Below are positions 1 to 10,489 of a stretch of 64,000 bases of DNA, one piece after another. A program made the translations under genes and the position numbers. Position 1 is the stretch's first letter, and each line of letters starts with the position of its first letter. The stretch is from Polytrichum commune (taxonomy: Eukaryota > Streptophyta > Polytrichopsida > Polytrichales > Polytrichaceae): positions 7,130,501 through 7,194,500 of the forward strand of contig OX485808.1 in the NCBI GenBank assembly GCA_950295325.1, read 5' to 3'. Under the pieces are notes generated by a model. That model made no database searches. It was not told where the DNA came from and saw nothing but the letters and a program-made list of their open reading frames with translations.

Positions 1-2705
1 TCTAGCTTTTTGTTTGACTTGATTCTCAACACAAGTGTCAAGCCTCGCCTCCAGAAAGTGATGCCGTGTAGGAATCCATGTCATACTTGGGACTTGGGAT
101 CCCATTTGAAGTGGCAAGTCCCAACTTTCATGCTTTCAACAACTAAGATTGCACGGATTCACCTCAAGTGACTTGGGACCCATGTTAATCGGCCCTTGGA
201 AGAGCCTATCTTGGATACTTTGAGCACCACATCCCCCTACATAAACTAGACAAATTATCCAATGCTTTATTGACTTTGTCCTTGAGCAGAGCTCTCGGTT
301 TGCTTTCTTTTTCTCCTCGTCCAAAAGTTCGTCCATGAATGAATGTAGAAACTAGATAACTAATATGGATGAAACTAAGTTAACTCTAGATACTTTGAGA
401 CTTTGATCAATATAAACATGTAACAACACCAACAACAACAACTCTCAAGTTATCATCAATCCATCCAATGGACAAAGCGTTACGTATTTAGCACCTTGTT
501 TAGATGACCAATTACATCGTGTGCATAACAACATTGATTAAGATCACATGAATCATAGCATACACGAGCTTTAAGTCACTTACATACGAGTTAATAGTTG
601 ATACCTATGTTCGGGGAAAACCGACGGCTAGTTCATTATCAGCCGATGGATTTCCCCTCATGGCCGGTCCAAATTTCCAACCATCGGATGGCAATCCGAC
701 TGTAATTTCAATCCTCTGGCAATTAGCTGATGGACCAGAAAATGTCCCGGAAATGTAGTTGATTCTTCTTGTGAGTTACTGGATTTTAGCCGGAAGCATC
801 CAGAGCGCTATTTGTATGGGGCATCTGATGATGCACTTGAGGAAGTACCCTAAACCTTAAACTTTTTGAATTATGCAACCTTTCCATGACCAAATCCAAT
901 CGCTTCTATGAAGAATTGGGGGACCCTTGGCCTTCAAGCGGTGAAGGCATTGCTAGGTTCAATTTCTGCCAAGGATATTAACTCTTCAAATTTAAAGTTT
1001 TGAACATGCCTTTCTTTTCACTTATTCAAGATTTTGTACTACGAAATGATTTCTAATAACTTTTCATACATTTTTTAAACAATTAGTGCCGATATGAATT
1101 CCATTTAATTGGATATTGGCCAATGAAAATATGAAAATATAGGCAATTGGCCGATTGATTTTACAAATGACCGATGTAAATTGGAAAAAATCCGACCCTT
1201 CGTAGCAACTACCGGCAATTAGCCACTAAGGCTTCAAAAACGTCCCGAACTCTGGTTGATACAATGCTAACAAGAATGATAGGCCTGCCCCCCTAGAGCA
1301 CGCCAAAAGTAAAGTGGGTCTAATTTGGTACTCTATCTAGCACATTTCCCTACTTGCATTTTTCGTGCCTATCAACGTACCTACGGTACTTCAAAGATGG
1401 ACGCACATGCAACTAGCCACATCGCTCAAAATGCCACCTGGTGCGTCTCGCATGGCCTATAATAAGAGGCCAACTTGGAGACCTCGACGGGTTATAATAC
1501 GGAGAAAGTGGTAATTGCTTTGGAAGTTTGGGGGAAAAGCGAAAAGCCCAAAAGGGAGCATGAGTGCCTTGAATTCCATCGAGAAACGGGAAATGGAACA
1601 TTGATGTCACCTTGGAACCACCTTTTGTTTTGCTTCCTAGTAATGGCGGATGTGCATCTTATTAACTATGGAATGTTGATGGCATCAATATATATGTGGC
1701 ATAACTTTTTTTGTCAAGGTTGGTCGTCCACCTGTTTGAGCAAGGTCTCCGTCACTGTTCCTCAAGGCGGGGTCAGTTTAGACTGCGGTGAAGAACTGCA
1801 CCAATCAGTGAAGAATTTCAGCCCAAGACAAGGTGATATGAGGCGACGGTTGGTATGCCAAACAAGATGATTCTATTTCATTTTTAAAAAAATGGCACAA
1901 ATTGGAGTTCTCCAAAGACCAAGTTTCTTGTTTGAGGGTTCGAGGTTGTCCAAGAAAATTGACCTTCGGAAAACTCCTCTAGCAAAAGGTGTTGTCATGT
2001 TAGCAACCATGCCATTTTTTCATCCATGCTTGAAGTTCTCCATTGGAGAAATCTTGGCCATAGTGTAACCCCCAACTGTTGAAGAACCCATTTCGTAGTC
2101 AATCATATTGCTTCATTTCCCTCAAATTCTTGACATGTGCACTTCTTCACTGTAGTCTTAATTAGCCCTCAGAATGCATCCCATAATTCTTTATGCATCT
2201 TATTTGACCCCGTAATTAGCATCCGAGGCCCTGCATTAATCTATTATAAGGACCCACTTCATATGAAATAACCGTGAACCTATGGGGGTCGTTTCATATT
2301 TATAACTATATCATGTTTACCTCGGTAAATAGTGGTGGGGGCTCAACGCAAAGAGGCAGTTGACCAACTTTGGCCCAACGTTTTCTTTGTGAAGCAATTA
2401 TGGATAGGTTGGTCCACTCCTTCCACCTTAGTGTGGATTTTACAAAGCCCAATATTGAATCACAATTTGTGAAACCCCTCAAAATGCACTATGCACTTTA
2501 AAAAATTAGTGTCAAGATGATATCAATGTTCCAATTCCGATGCTCAATGGATTTGTACCCCATGAACCAAAACACGTTAATGTTATCAAGAATCTATAGT
2601 GTGAGGACCCCCCCCCCCCTTCCTCCATGAGTAGTACCAATTATGGTATTATTTCCACCCGTTTGTGGAAAAGCTCAAGGTTCAAATATGACTTAAAACA
2701 CACTA
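1..2705. other. Gene-free intergenic stretch
   Basis: I see no supported gene here. Open frames are short, mostly lack ATG starts, and resemble no family I know. A poly-C run lies near 2608-2621. The sequence has the texture of decayed transposable-element DNA. Confidence 0.5.
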
Positions 2706-3134
2706 CCATAGCTCTCTAGCAGCTTGGGCATCTTTACGCTTGATAATTAATTAAAGTGAGAAAGTAAGTTAGGTAGTCCAAAAAATAATATTCTAAAATT
2801 CAGCACATTCAACAAGTGATTTAAAACAAATTAGACAGTCATCCAAGTCAATTCTATAATTCATGCACGGTTTTTCTAGTTCCGTATGTGGTGGCTATGA
2901 TGAACCTAAACACTTCCCTTAACCAACATTCCTTACCCTAAAGTTTATCTTTTACTTGTATGTCACCTGTTGAAATCATTTGATGCTACTTTGTTGGATT
3001 CCAGTGAATGTCACTTACACTGATGTGATTTTAGGCACACTTTGATTTTTTGACACTCTACTCAATTAATTTCCCATAAAATTTATGCACCTTTAAAATT
3101 AATTTTTTTTGCCCAAGCTGCTAGAGAGCTATGG
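2706..3134. mobile_element. Stowaway-like MITE, copy 1
   Basis: A 429-bp non-autonomous element. Its ends are perfect ~25-bp inverted repeats: the left starts CCATAGCTCTCTAGCAGC and the right ends GCTGCTAGAGAGCTATGG. It is flanked by TA on both sides (2704-2705 and 3135-3136), as expected for Tc1/mariner-type insertion. A second, colinear copy lies at 62351-62812 in the same orientation. There is no coding capacity. The superfamily assignment is inferred from the TA duplication. Confidence 0.85.
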
Positions 3135-4375
3135 TACCTACTGCCATGTTTTCACTTCTTCATGGACCCACACCTATATATTCCATTGCTTACATTGCAC
3201 CCCAATGGTACAATGCTACTAGTTGTGCTCTTCCTCGAGAAGTGGACACAAAACGCCTAATGTTATCATCAACTTAACACAACTTTTCCTCCCATGATTA
3301 ACATCATGGATATGCACTCTAGTGCACATCTTCCACAATATTATAAAGTGGATTTATAACATAACATTACACAACTCGTTGGTTGTAATATGTGGGACCA
3401 TGTATCACATGAGCAAAATTCTCCTTCAATTTCAGGGTTTCTCATTTATGGGGAGCACTTAGGTTGTGTATTGTGACCTTCCCGACAAGCAGCTGTGATT
3501 TACCTGAAATTTTTAATCCCGTGCTTCTTCTTTGGAAAGAGACCATCATGTAGTTGCCTAGTAATGTTAAGGAAGCATCAAATGAACGTTCATCTATATA
3601 GTACCCCCTCCCCTTTCCCATAGATACACCACACGCAAGGTGGTACCAAGGTGACATCATAGTTTGTTCTTGCCCTTTTCATTTGAAATGTTCCCTAAAA
3701 GAACATCAAGGTACATATACCCAAAACCACGACTACAATATGTCACACTGTCGTACATTTGGAACCTCCAAATGTATGAATATGGTACACACCTTGTGTT
3801 GGTTTTGGGTATGCGTACCTTTTGCAAATGCACACAATCTCATTCGTATGATTTCCCCCCCTTGAATAGCATGCCTTACTGCATTGATTTGTACTTCCCA
3901 TGTATGAGGAGAAAACCAATTTCACGTATTGACATGTGGAGACACATGGAGTTACATGTTAGAGTGAGTACATGTTGTTGTAAAACCATAGAATAAGACG
4001 CTCATCAAAATTAATAATGTAAATCTTCTTACATGCCTAATCAATAAAATGCATTTATTCCAATATTGTAGTTAACATTATAGTAGAAAAAAATAGCCTA
4101 TCGCATTAATGGCTCTACCAAAATTGCATCACATACTCTACACCAAGTTAATATAATTTTGTATCAATTCATGCAACTAGGACACAATTTTATAACAATT
4201 CGTGCAATTCTTTGTAAGTTACATAATTTTCAACCCTTACCGCAGGCAATTCATAGTAAGTTTTTTTAATAAGAATTTTAAAATTGAGTAGCAATTCGTA
4301 TGTAACCATGAGAATGCTCATGACACGTATCAAGGGGGAGGGCAAAGTGGGGCAGGGAAAGGATGAAAATGCCGA
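3135..4375. other. Intergenic, with one short hairpin element
   Basis: No gene is supported. The only structured item is the ~115-bp inverted-repeat element at 3707-3822, listed separately. The short overlapping frames at 3664-3996 are produced by that hairpin and its flanks. Confidence 0.5.
3707..3822. mobile_element. Short (~115 bp) hairpin MITE
   Basis: Inverted ends of ~22 bp, left AAGGTACATATACCCAAAAC and right ending GTTTTGGGTATGCGTACCTT, differ at two positions. Related hairpins with the core ATACC(C/T)AAAACCA occur near 11449-11565 and 53713-53812. The size and pairing fit a tiny MITE. A structured RNA precursor is possible but nothing specific supports it. Confidence 0.6.
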
Positions 4376-4700
4376 TTACTGCACTAAATATTGTGTTTAA
4401 CGTTGCAAAGTCTATTTGTCTTGCTCAATACTAATTGTAAACCGGCCGTGTAGTGTCACTAACATTGCATGAAAACGTAATATTATTTGTCATTCTTGTA
4501 ATAGGTGTTATAAACTTAAAATGTTGCAATCATTGTTACTTACTAAGCAATTTTTTTAATCCAGATTTCAATCATCTATGACAATGTTTCATTCATAAAT
4601 GTTAGGATGCAGAAGACACCAAACTTTGGTTTCAAAAATCGACATGGATTTCATCCAACCTTCAATCATCCATGAAATATTTAGTGTGGTGTAGAGCCCA
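4376..4700 (+). repeat. Dispersed repeat family D, copy 1
   Basis: This block, containing CCGTGTAGTGTCACTAACA and TTTCAATCATCTATGACAA, reappears in order and in the same orientation at about 35780-36125 and 39012-39395. The copies are clearly diverged. No coding potential and no clear termini were seen, so the class is unknown. Confidence 0.65.
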
Positions 4701-4765
4701 TGGTTTATTACTTTCATCCAAATCAACCCTTATGAATCAGGATCAAAAACCTTGAAATACACCCT

Positions 4766-5497
4766 AGCCTCCACAATATCACCCTCTTGAATGCCACCCC
4801 CTCTCTGATATCCCAAAACCCTAGGGAATGGATGTTCTCAGTTTAAATCTCCCTCCTTGTTGTCACATTTCCTTCCCGTATATCACGGGGTTTTTGACTT
4901 TAAAGTAATCCACCAATGAATTCAAACCACACACACTTGCACGCATCATGTTGTTATTGTTGTAATCATTATCATTATTGGAATGTTGACTTTGTGTTAT
5001 TTCATAATGTCACATGCTATAATAATTCTCCATTATTATGCATCCAAGTTAACACTCCATACCTCCCGAACATCACGTGCACTTAGTGGGTGCTATGAAA
5101 CCATACTTGGCGTCTTGTCCCTATGCACAAAGCCACTAAATCAGTCAGATCCACTCGAACCTCCCTAATATCATGCGTGTGGCAACGAAAGTATATGTGA
5201 TATTAAGGAGGTCTGCAGTGTTAACATGGAAACATGACAAATGAGAATTAGTGTGACATTATGGTATAACACAAAGTCAACAGTCAGACTATGACAATAG
5301 TGACAATGATGACAACGTGATGTGTGCGAGCGTGTGGTTTGAAGTCGTTTGGTGGATTATTTTAGTGTCAATGCCAGTGTTATATGGGAGGGGAATGTGA
5401 CAACAAGGAGGGAGATTTAAACTGAGCACATCCGTTCCCTAGGGTTTTGGGATATAAGAGAGGGAGTGACATAACAGAGGGTGTTATTACGGAGGTC
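4766..5497. mobile_element. Foldback element with ~315-bp inverted arms
   Basis: The left arm (about 4766-5080) and the reverse complement of the right arm (about 5190-5497) align over their whole length. Shared blocks include CCCAAAACCCTAGGGAA, CAGTTTAAATCTCCCTCC and TTGACTTTGTGTTAT. A ~110-bp spacer separates them. A CCTCC-n-AATA-n-CAC motif marks both the outer and the inner end of each arm. There is no coding region. A transcript could fold into a long, imperfect hairpin. Confidence 0.8.
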
Positions 5498-5815
5498 GCG
5501 GTGTACATCCACTAAAAAGTTGGCGGAGTTAGTTAGTGTTAGTCACACTAAATTCAGTGGAGAGTGTTTCCTGGAGATGCTTTGCCTACTAAGCGCTGCT
5601 TGCCAAAAGTTCCTCAAGAGGAAAGAAACGCGCAAGCCGCCAGAGTTGAGACTCGGCCATGGTGATTCATTCCGTCGTTATCCTGCTCATGATAAGCGCT
5701 TGGGCTAACTGAAATTCTTGTCCAGATAAGAAGTGTTACAACTCGGAGATCAGTGGCTGCTTTTTTTAGAAACTTGGAGCACTGGGAGGTTGAGAAACTG
5801 CTGATGACACTGTAA

Positions 5816-6840
5816 TTGCGCACGTTTGCAACTGTTCCAGGATACACTCCACTTTACTCACATAGCAATTTCGAGGCAGTAGATTTTTTTCCCCACACAC
5901 AAAAGACTGAAAAGCGTCCTCTACTAAGTTCCGTGTACACACACGATGCTGAATCCGTGGTATTTTCCAGTCAGTTCCAGATTCCAATCAAGTTGTGGCA
6001 CAGTACCCAAGTTTATGATGTATGTTATGGGCAAGTTCAATCAATCTGGGTCGTTGCAATTGTGGGTATTTGCTGACGATGACAAGAGTTGATTGAAGCT
6101 GGGCAAAGACACTTGTGACGTGGTAGAAAGTTCGAGGTGGTATATTATTTTGTTTCTATAATATTCATGTTGCCAATTCCGTGATCATAATTTCAGTCGG
6201 GGTTATGTGCCAAATCGCATTTGGAATTTGCAAGTTGGGTTGTTGCAATTGTGGGCGTTCAGTTGAAGACGAGGGTACCAAACAAGGGCAGCAGGTGAAT
6301 GAATGATGCGTGGGTTGGTGTTTTGTTTGTGCTAATCTATCGGCAACTGTACCGGAACAGATAATATTTTCACTCACATAGAAATTTGGAGGCGGTAGTT
6401 TCTTTTTTTGGTGAAGTTACTTTGCACATTGAATTTTACATCGAGGCTGAAATACGTCTTCTATGTGTACACACATCATGCTTGAGGGTTAGCTTGTGTG
6501 CCAAATTTCATTCCGCCGGTTTTTGGGTTGTTGCAATTGTGGGTAAGCATAAGTTGTTGATAAGGGCAGGTGAATGATGCGTTTGTTTATGTTTTGTGCT
6601 AACCTAAAACTTGATTGAATCAACGGTATCTATTTTTGTAAACGAAAATTTGAATGTGGTTAGGTAAGTTTTTTTCATCGAGAGTGAAAAGGCATTCTTC
6701 CTCACCATCATCATCATCATCACCATCATCATCATGTGTAATAAGTTACGTGATTTCAGTTCAGGGTTAAAGTGCCGAATTCCAATCCGCCAGTTAGGTC
6801 GTTGCAATTGTGGCCGTGTTGTTGATAAGGTCGGGGTGAT
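5816..6840 (+). repeat. Degenerate tandem array upstream of DPE1
   Basis: About four diverged units share the ordered blocks 'cacatag-aatttggaggc', 'gccaaatt-cattccgcc' and 'gttgcaattgtggg'. The last block recurs at about 6053, 6242, 6530 and 6801, so unit length varies from 189 to 288 bp. An ATC-triplet microsatellite lies at about 6704-6735. The array sits ~0.3 kb before the probable DPE1 promoter. It is not found elsewhere in the window. Confidence 0.65.
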
Positions 6841-7178
6841 CAGGTCGAAGGTTTTGTTTGTACTAATCTTATAAACTCTCGGTGCCCAGAAGCAATCTAA
6901 TCACAATTATTTTTAGGTTAAGTAAACTGACGAACCAGATTCCCTGCCAACGATTCCAGGCGGATAGGCAGAACCTTCGTAATATAAGCTTAGCTTAGCT
7001 TGCAACGTCAGGTTTCTCGGAGGGATCAGGGCATCTGTTTTTCCTGTGGGCGTGATTCGTGTGGGAAGAGGGTTTAAGATTAATTTATTGCTTCGCAGCC
7101 ACTCAGTCAGCCAGGAGCCTCACAGGAGGATCAGGGTTTGGCAGGGATCCTGCAGTGGCCTACGAAAAGCTTGTGGGG

Positions 7179-8221
7179 GTGAGTATTATTTTTCCCCTCC
7201 TGCTAACTTAACTTCAAAATAAGTGAGGCTGATGAATCAAAACCAATCATGCTGAGTGAAGGGAAATCATCGGGGTCGCTGCTCTTGATAAAGAAATAAA
7301 ACGTGCGGCCGCACTGTTTGTGTTTCTTTTCCTACTGAGGAGGGACAGATCACATAAGTACACCAGCAGACTACATGTGACTCCTACTGCTACATACTTG
7401 AGTACATTATTGATAATCATATTTCATCGCGGTAGGTACTGCAACTTTCTCTCTTTCCCTGTTGAGATTTTTCCCTGTAGTAGCGTAGCTGATGATGTGA
7501 GCTTGTGGTCAAGTGGTTTGTACTTTTTGGACTTGCATGGAAGAAGAACACCTGCAACCAAATTAGCAAAGCTTCAAGACAAGACGACTGGGGAACAGAA
7601 TAGAACTACTTTACTTACTTCAAGAGACTTGAGCACATCATCACATCAGAATAAATTGTTGTCTTGAAGACTCAAACAACAGACTCGTTAACTTGCACAA
7701 GTGCTGAAGAAACAGACTCACAGACGTAGTGTCTGTTTCTTCACCCGAAGACCTGCGCTGCTTTTTAGCCTTTAAGCCTTATTTTGGGGTCTCTTCTCTG
7801 CTGGCTCTCAGGCTGATGCCAAGGAAGAGTACCTGTTTTGTTTATTTTTGTGCCTGCATGCTTCAACAAGTTGCTGTTGATGAATGATTGCCATGAGTAG
7901 GACACCATATTTTTTTGGTTGGTAAAAAATCTTGTAGATGGGTCAATGATGACGATGGTGGTGATGATGATGATGATGATGTGAGTCTGTTGATGAAACT
8001 TCTGAGAGAGAGTTCCTTTCATGTTCTTCTTGCTTCTTACCGACCAGGAGGGTTTGAAAGAGTGTACAGGTCCGGTGATAGTAAGTTAAGTGACAGTCCT
8101 GCAGAAGCTTGCCAGTTAGGCAGATAGACAGACAGACCGACCGACAGACAGAGGAGCTTGAGCCTTGAGGAGGGATTCTTTATAAGTAAGTTCATAAGTA
8201 AGAGTGTATTTTTTCTTCCAG
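7179..8221 (+). other. Probable 5'UTR intron of DPE1
   Basis: A strong donor (G then GTGAGT, 7179-7184) and a pyrimidine-rich acceptor (TTTTTTCTTCCAG, ending 8221) bracket 1,043 bp, and the DPE1 ATG follows 12 bases after the acceptor. A TATA-like TAATATAAG lies near 6979, which would place transcription start around 7.0 kb. Frames inside the interval begin with non-ATG codons and look like chance. The interval is inferred from splice-site quality, without transcript evidence. Confidence 0.55.
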
Positions 8222-8233
8222 TAGGTCACTGCA

Positions 8234-10489
8234 ATGACTTCTCTGGTCGCTGTCTGCAGCACTAGCACGAGTATAAGTTTAAGCAGGTTACATGACAACC
8301 TGCCTTCCTCGTCTTCTTCCTCCTCCTCCGCTCTCCATCAGACTAATAATAGAGGCAGGAAAAATAATTCCGTTGGCCCCATTGCTGAAACGGTGGGACT
8401 TGGCAGTTTTATTGGCAGCAATCAGCTTACATTGCCTCATCACCATCATGTGGCTGCAACATCATCAGCGTTAAGCATCAGCAGAAGGGGGGTGGTGAAG
8501 ATCTCCAACTGCCATAACAGCTCGGAGGTTACATCATCATCTTCTTCACCGAAGAAGAATTTGAGGAGTGGAGGTCGGCATTTTGAGAGTTTGAGTGCAA
8601 CCAAGCGTGAGGGAGCCACTTTGAGCCCACCAGATCTGAGGGGAGAAGAAGAAGAGAAACATCGTCAACAAGCTCCGAGGGTCTCATCTTTTCAAGCTAT
8701 GGAGTCTGCTCCTGCGGAGGTTTTTGCTCCCGGGGATGACTTACCTTTGAACTACGCAGATGAGGATCCATCATGTGCGAAGCATGCTCGGCGATGTGGG
8801 ATCTTGTTACACCCATCGTCCTTACCCGGGTCATATGGCATCGGTGACCTCGGCGATGAAACCATGGTGTTTCTTGACTGGCTTAAAGGTACCGGATGTA
8901 CACTTTGGCAGGTTTTGCCATTAGTGCCACCAGGAAGGAAGGGAGGCGAGGATGGATCGCCATACGCAGGCTCAGATGCCAACTGTGGAAACACCCTACT
9001 TATCTCTCTGGAAGATCTTGTCAAAGAGGGCTTACTGGAGAAATCTGACTTACCGAAGAAAGTCCCAGTCTCGAAGATTGACTTTGATGCAGTGGCGAAG
9101 GTCAAGGATCCACTCATTGCAAAAGCTGCAAGAAACCTCGTTGCAAGCAAGGGTAAGCTCCGGGATGATCTTGAGGCCTTCCGGAGGCAACCGAACATCT
9201 CAGTTTGGTTGGAGGAGGCAGCATTGTTCGATGCAATCGATAAGGCTATCCCAGAAGCTCAGTTTTGGTGGCAATGGCCGGTGGGGTTAAGAGACAGAGA
9301 CCTGAAGGCCTTGGAAGGGGCTAAGGAGAAGCATGCATCACACATAACCCATTTTATCGCCGAGCAGTTTTTGTTTCAGATGCAATGGCAGAAAGTGCAT
9401 AACTATGCAACTTCACTTGGCATAAGGATCATCGGTGACATGCCAATTTATGTCGGAGCACATAGCGCAGATGTGTGGGCAAATCGAGCCATGTTTGCTT
9501 TGGATCCCGAAACAGGGGCACCGGCTATGGTGAGTGGAGTTCCACCTGACTTGTTCTCCGAAACCGGTCAGTTGTGGGGAAGTCCTCTTTACAACTGGAA
9601 GGAGATGGAGAAAGATGGATACACATGGTGGGCTAACCGGATGCGAAGAGCGTTCGAGCTTTACGATGAGTTTCGTATCGATCATTTCAGAGGATTAGCC
9701 GGGTACTGGGCTATTGACGCAGCTGCTGAAACTGCTGTGGAGGGTAAATGGCAAGCGGGACCAAGAGAAGGCTTCTTCGATGCGATTCAGAATGCTATTG
9801 GTAAGGTGGATATCATAGCTGAGGATTTGGGAGTGATTACCCCAGATGTGATTGCTTTGAGGAAGAACATCAAGGCTCCAGGCATGGTGGTGATCCAGTT
9901 TGCTTTCGGTGGTGGTGGATGTAACCCCCATTTGCCCCATTACCATGAAGAAGACATGGTTGTGTATACCGGGACACATGATAATGACACAGTTGTGGGA
10001 TGGTGGAATAAGGCTACGGATGATGAGAAAGAGCATGCTAAGCTTTACTTGAACATCGTTGACGAGGCTAATGTGCACTGGGATTTCATTCGGTCTTCGA
10101 TCTCCTCTGTTGCTTACACTTGTATTATTCCTTTGCAAGATGTGATGGGGTTAGGTGATGATGCCAGGATGAACACCCCGGCTACTCAGTATGGTAACTG
10201 GGGATGGCGGGTTGGTGAGTCTGGGGTCATCACCAAATTGCAGAAAGAGAAGAAGAAGCTCAGGGCTTTGCTCAAGATCTTCAACCGTGTTCCTGGAGAA
10301 ATTGACCCTGTTGAAGAAAAACCCAAACCAGTTGCAGTTGAAGCAGCCATCGCAACAACAAAACCAGCTACACCGATCCAACATGGCAACGGCAACGGCA
10401 TTGGTAATGGCAATGGCAATGGAGTTGCTCATGGAAATGGAACTCATGATGGTGTTGGTAATGGAAGGAAGGCTTCTTCCCAATCGTAA
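8234..10489 (+). CDS. DPE1: Plastid 4-alpha-glucanotransferase (disproportionating enzyme 1, GH77)
   Basis: A single-exon, 751-residue protein. DPE1 transfers maltooligosaccharide segments between glucans in the plastid stroma during transient starch breakdown and recycles maltotriose. Residues 1-155 are Ser-rich, basic and of low complexity, as in a transit peptide but long. The GH77 domain spans about 187-690. It begins RCGILLHPSSLPGSYGIGDL and has the catalytic-site motifs RIDHFRG (nucleophile Asp483), AEDLG (acid/base Glu530) and THDND (Asp583), assigned by family comparison. GDMPIYV (401-407) and the SPYAGSDANCGN stretch are also typical. Residues 691-751 are an unusual Pro/Ala then Asn-Gly-His-rich tail. 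The ATG is the first in frame after a good acceptor. An internal Met156 just before the folded domain could give a form without the transit peptide. The coding region has no introns, unlike the multi-exon angiosperm genes I know of. Identity of the family is very secure. Confidence 0.96.
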   Translation: MTSLVAVCSTSTSISLSRLHDNLPSSSSSSSSALHQTNNRGRKNNSVGPIAETVGLGSFIGSNQLTLPHHHHVAATSSALSISRRGVVKISNCHNSSEVTSSSSSPKKNLRSGGRHFESLSATKREGATLSPPDLRGEEEEKHRQQAPRVSSFQAMESAPAEVFAPGDDLPLNYADEDPSCAKHARRCGILLHPSSLPGSYGIGDLGDETMVFLDWLKGTGCTLWQVLPLVPPGRKGGEDGSPYAGSDANCGNTLLISLEDLVKEGLLEKSDLPKKVPVSKIDFDAVAKVKDPLIAKAARNLVASKGKLRDDLEAFRRQPNISVWLEEAALFDAIDKAIPEAQFWWQWPVGLRDRDLKALEGAKEKHASHITHFIAEQFLFQMQWQKVHNYATSLGIRIIGDMPIYVGAHSADVWANRAMFALDPETGAPAMVSGVPPDLFSETGQLWGSPLYNWKEMEKDGYTWWANRMRRAFELYDEFRIDHFRGLAGYWAIDAAAETAVEGKWQAGPREGFFDAIQNAIGKVDIIAEDLGVITPDVIALRKNIKAPGMVVIQFAFGGGGCNPHLPHYHEEDMVVYTGTHDNDTVVGWWNKATDDEKEHAKLYLNIVDEANVHWDFIRSSISSVAYTCIIPLQDVMGLGDDARMNTPATQYGNWGWRVGESGVITKLQKEKKKLRALLKIFNRVPGEIDPVEEKPKPVAVEAAIATTKPATPIQHGNGNGIGNGNGNGVAHGNGTHDGVGNGRKASSQS

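Noticed and set aside
7320-7667. 115-codon frame between the DPE1 leader and start codon
   Set aside because: Opens on GTG and lies inside the probable 5'UTR intron.
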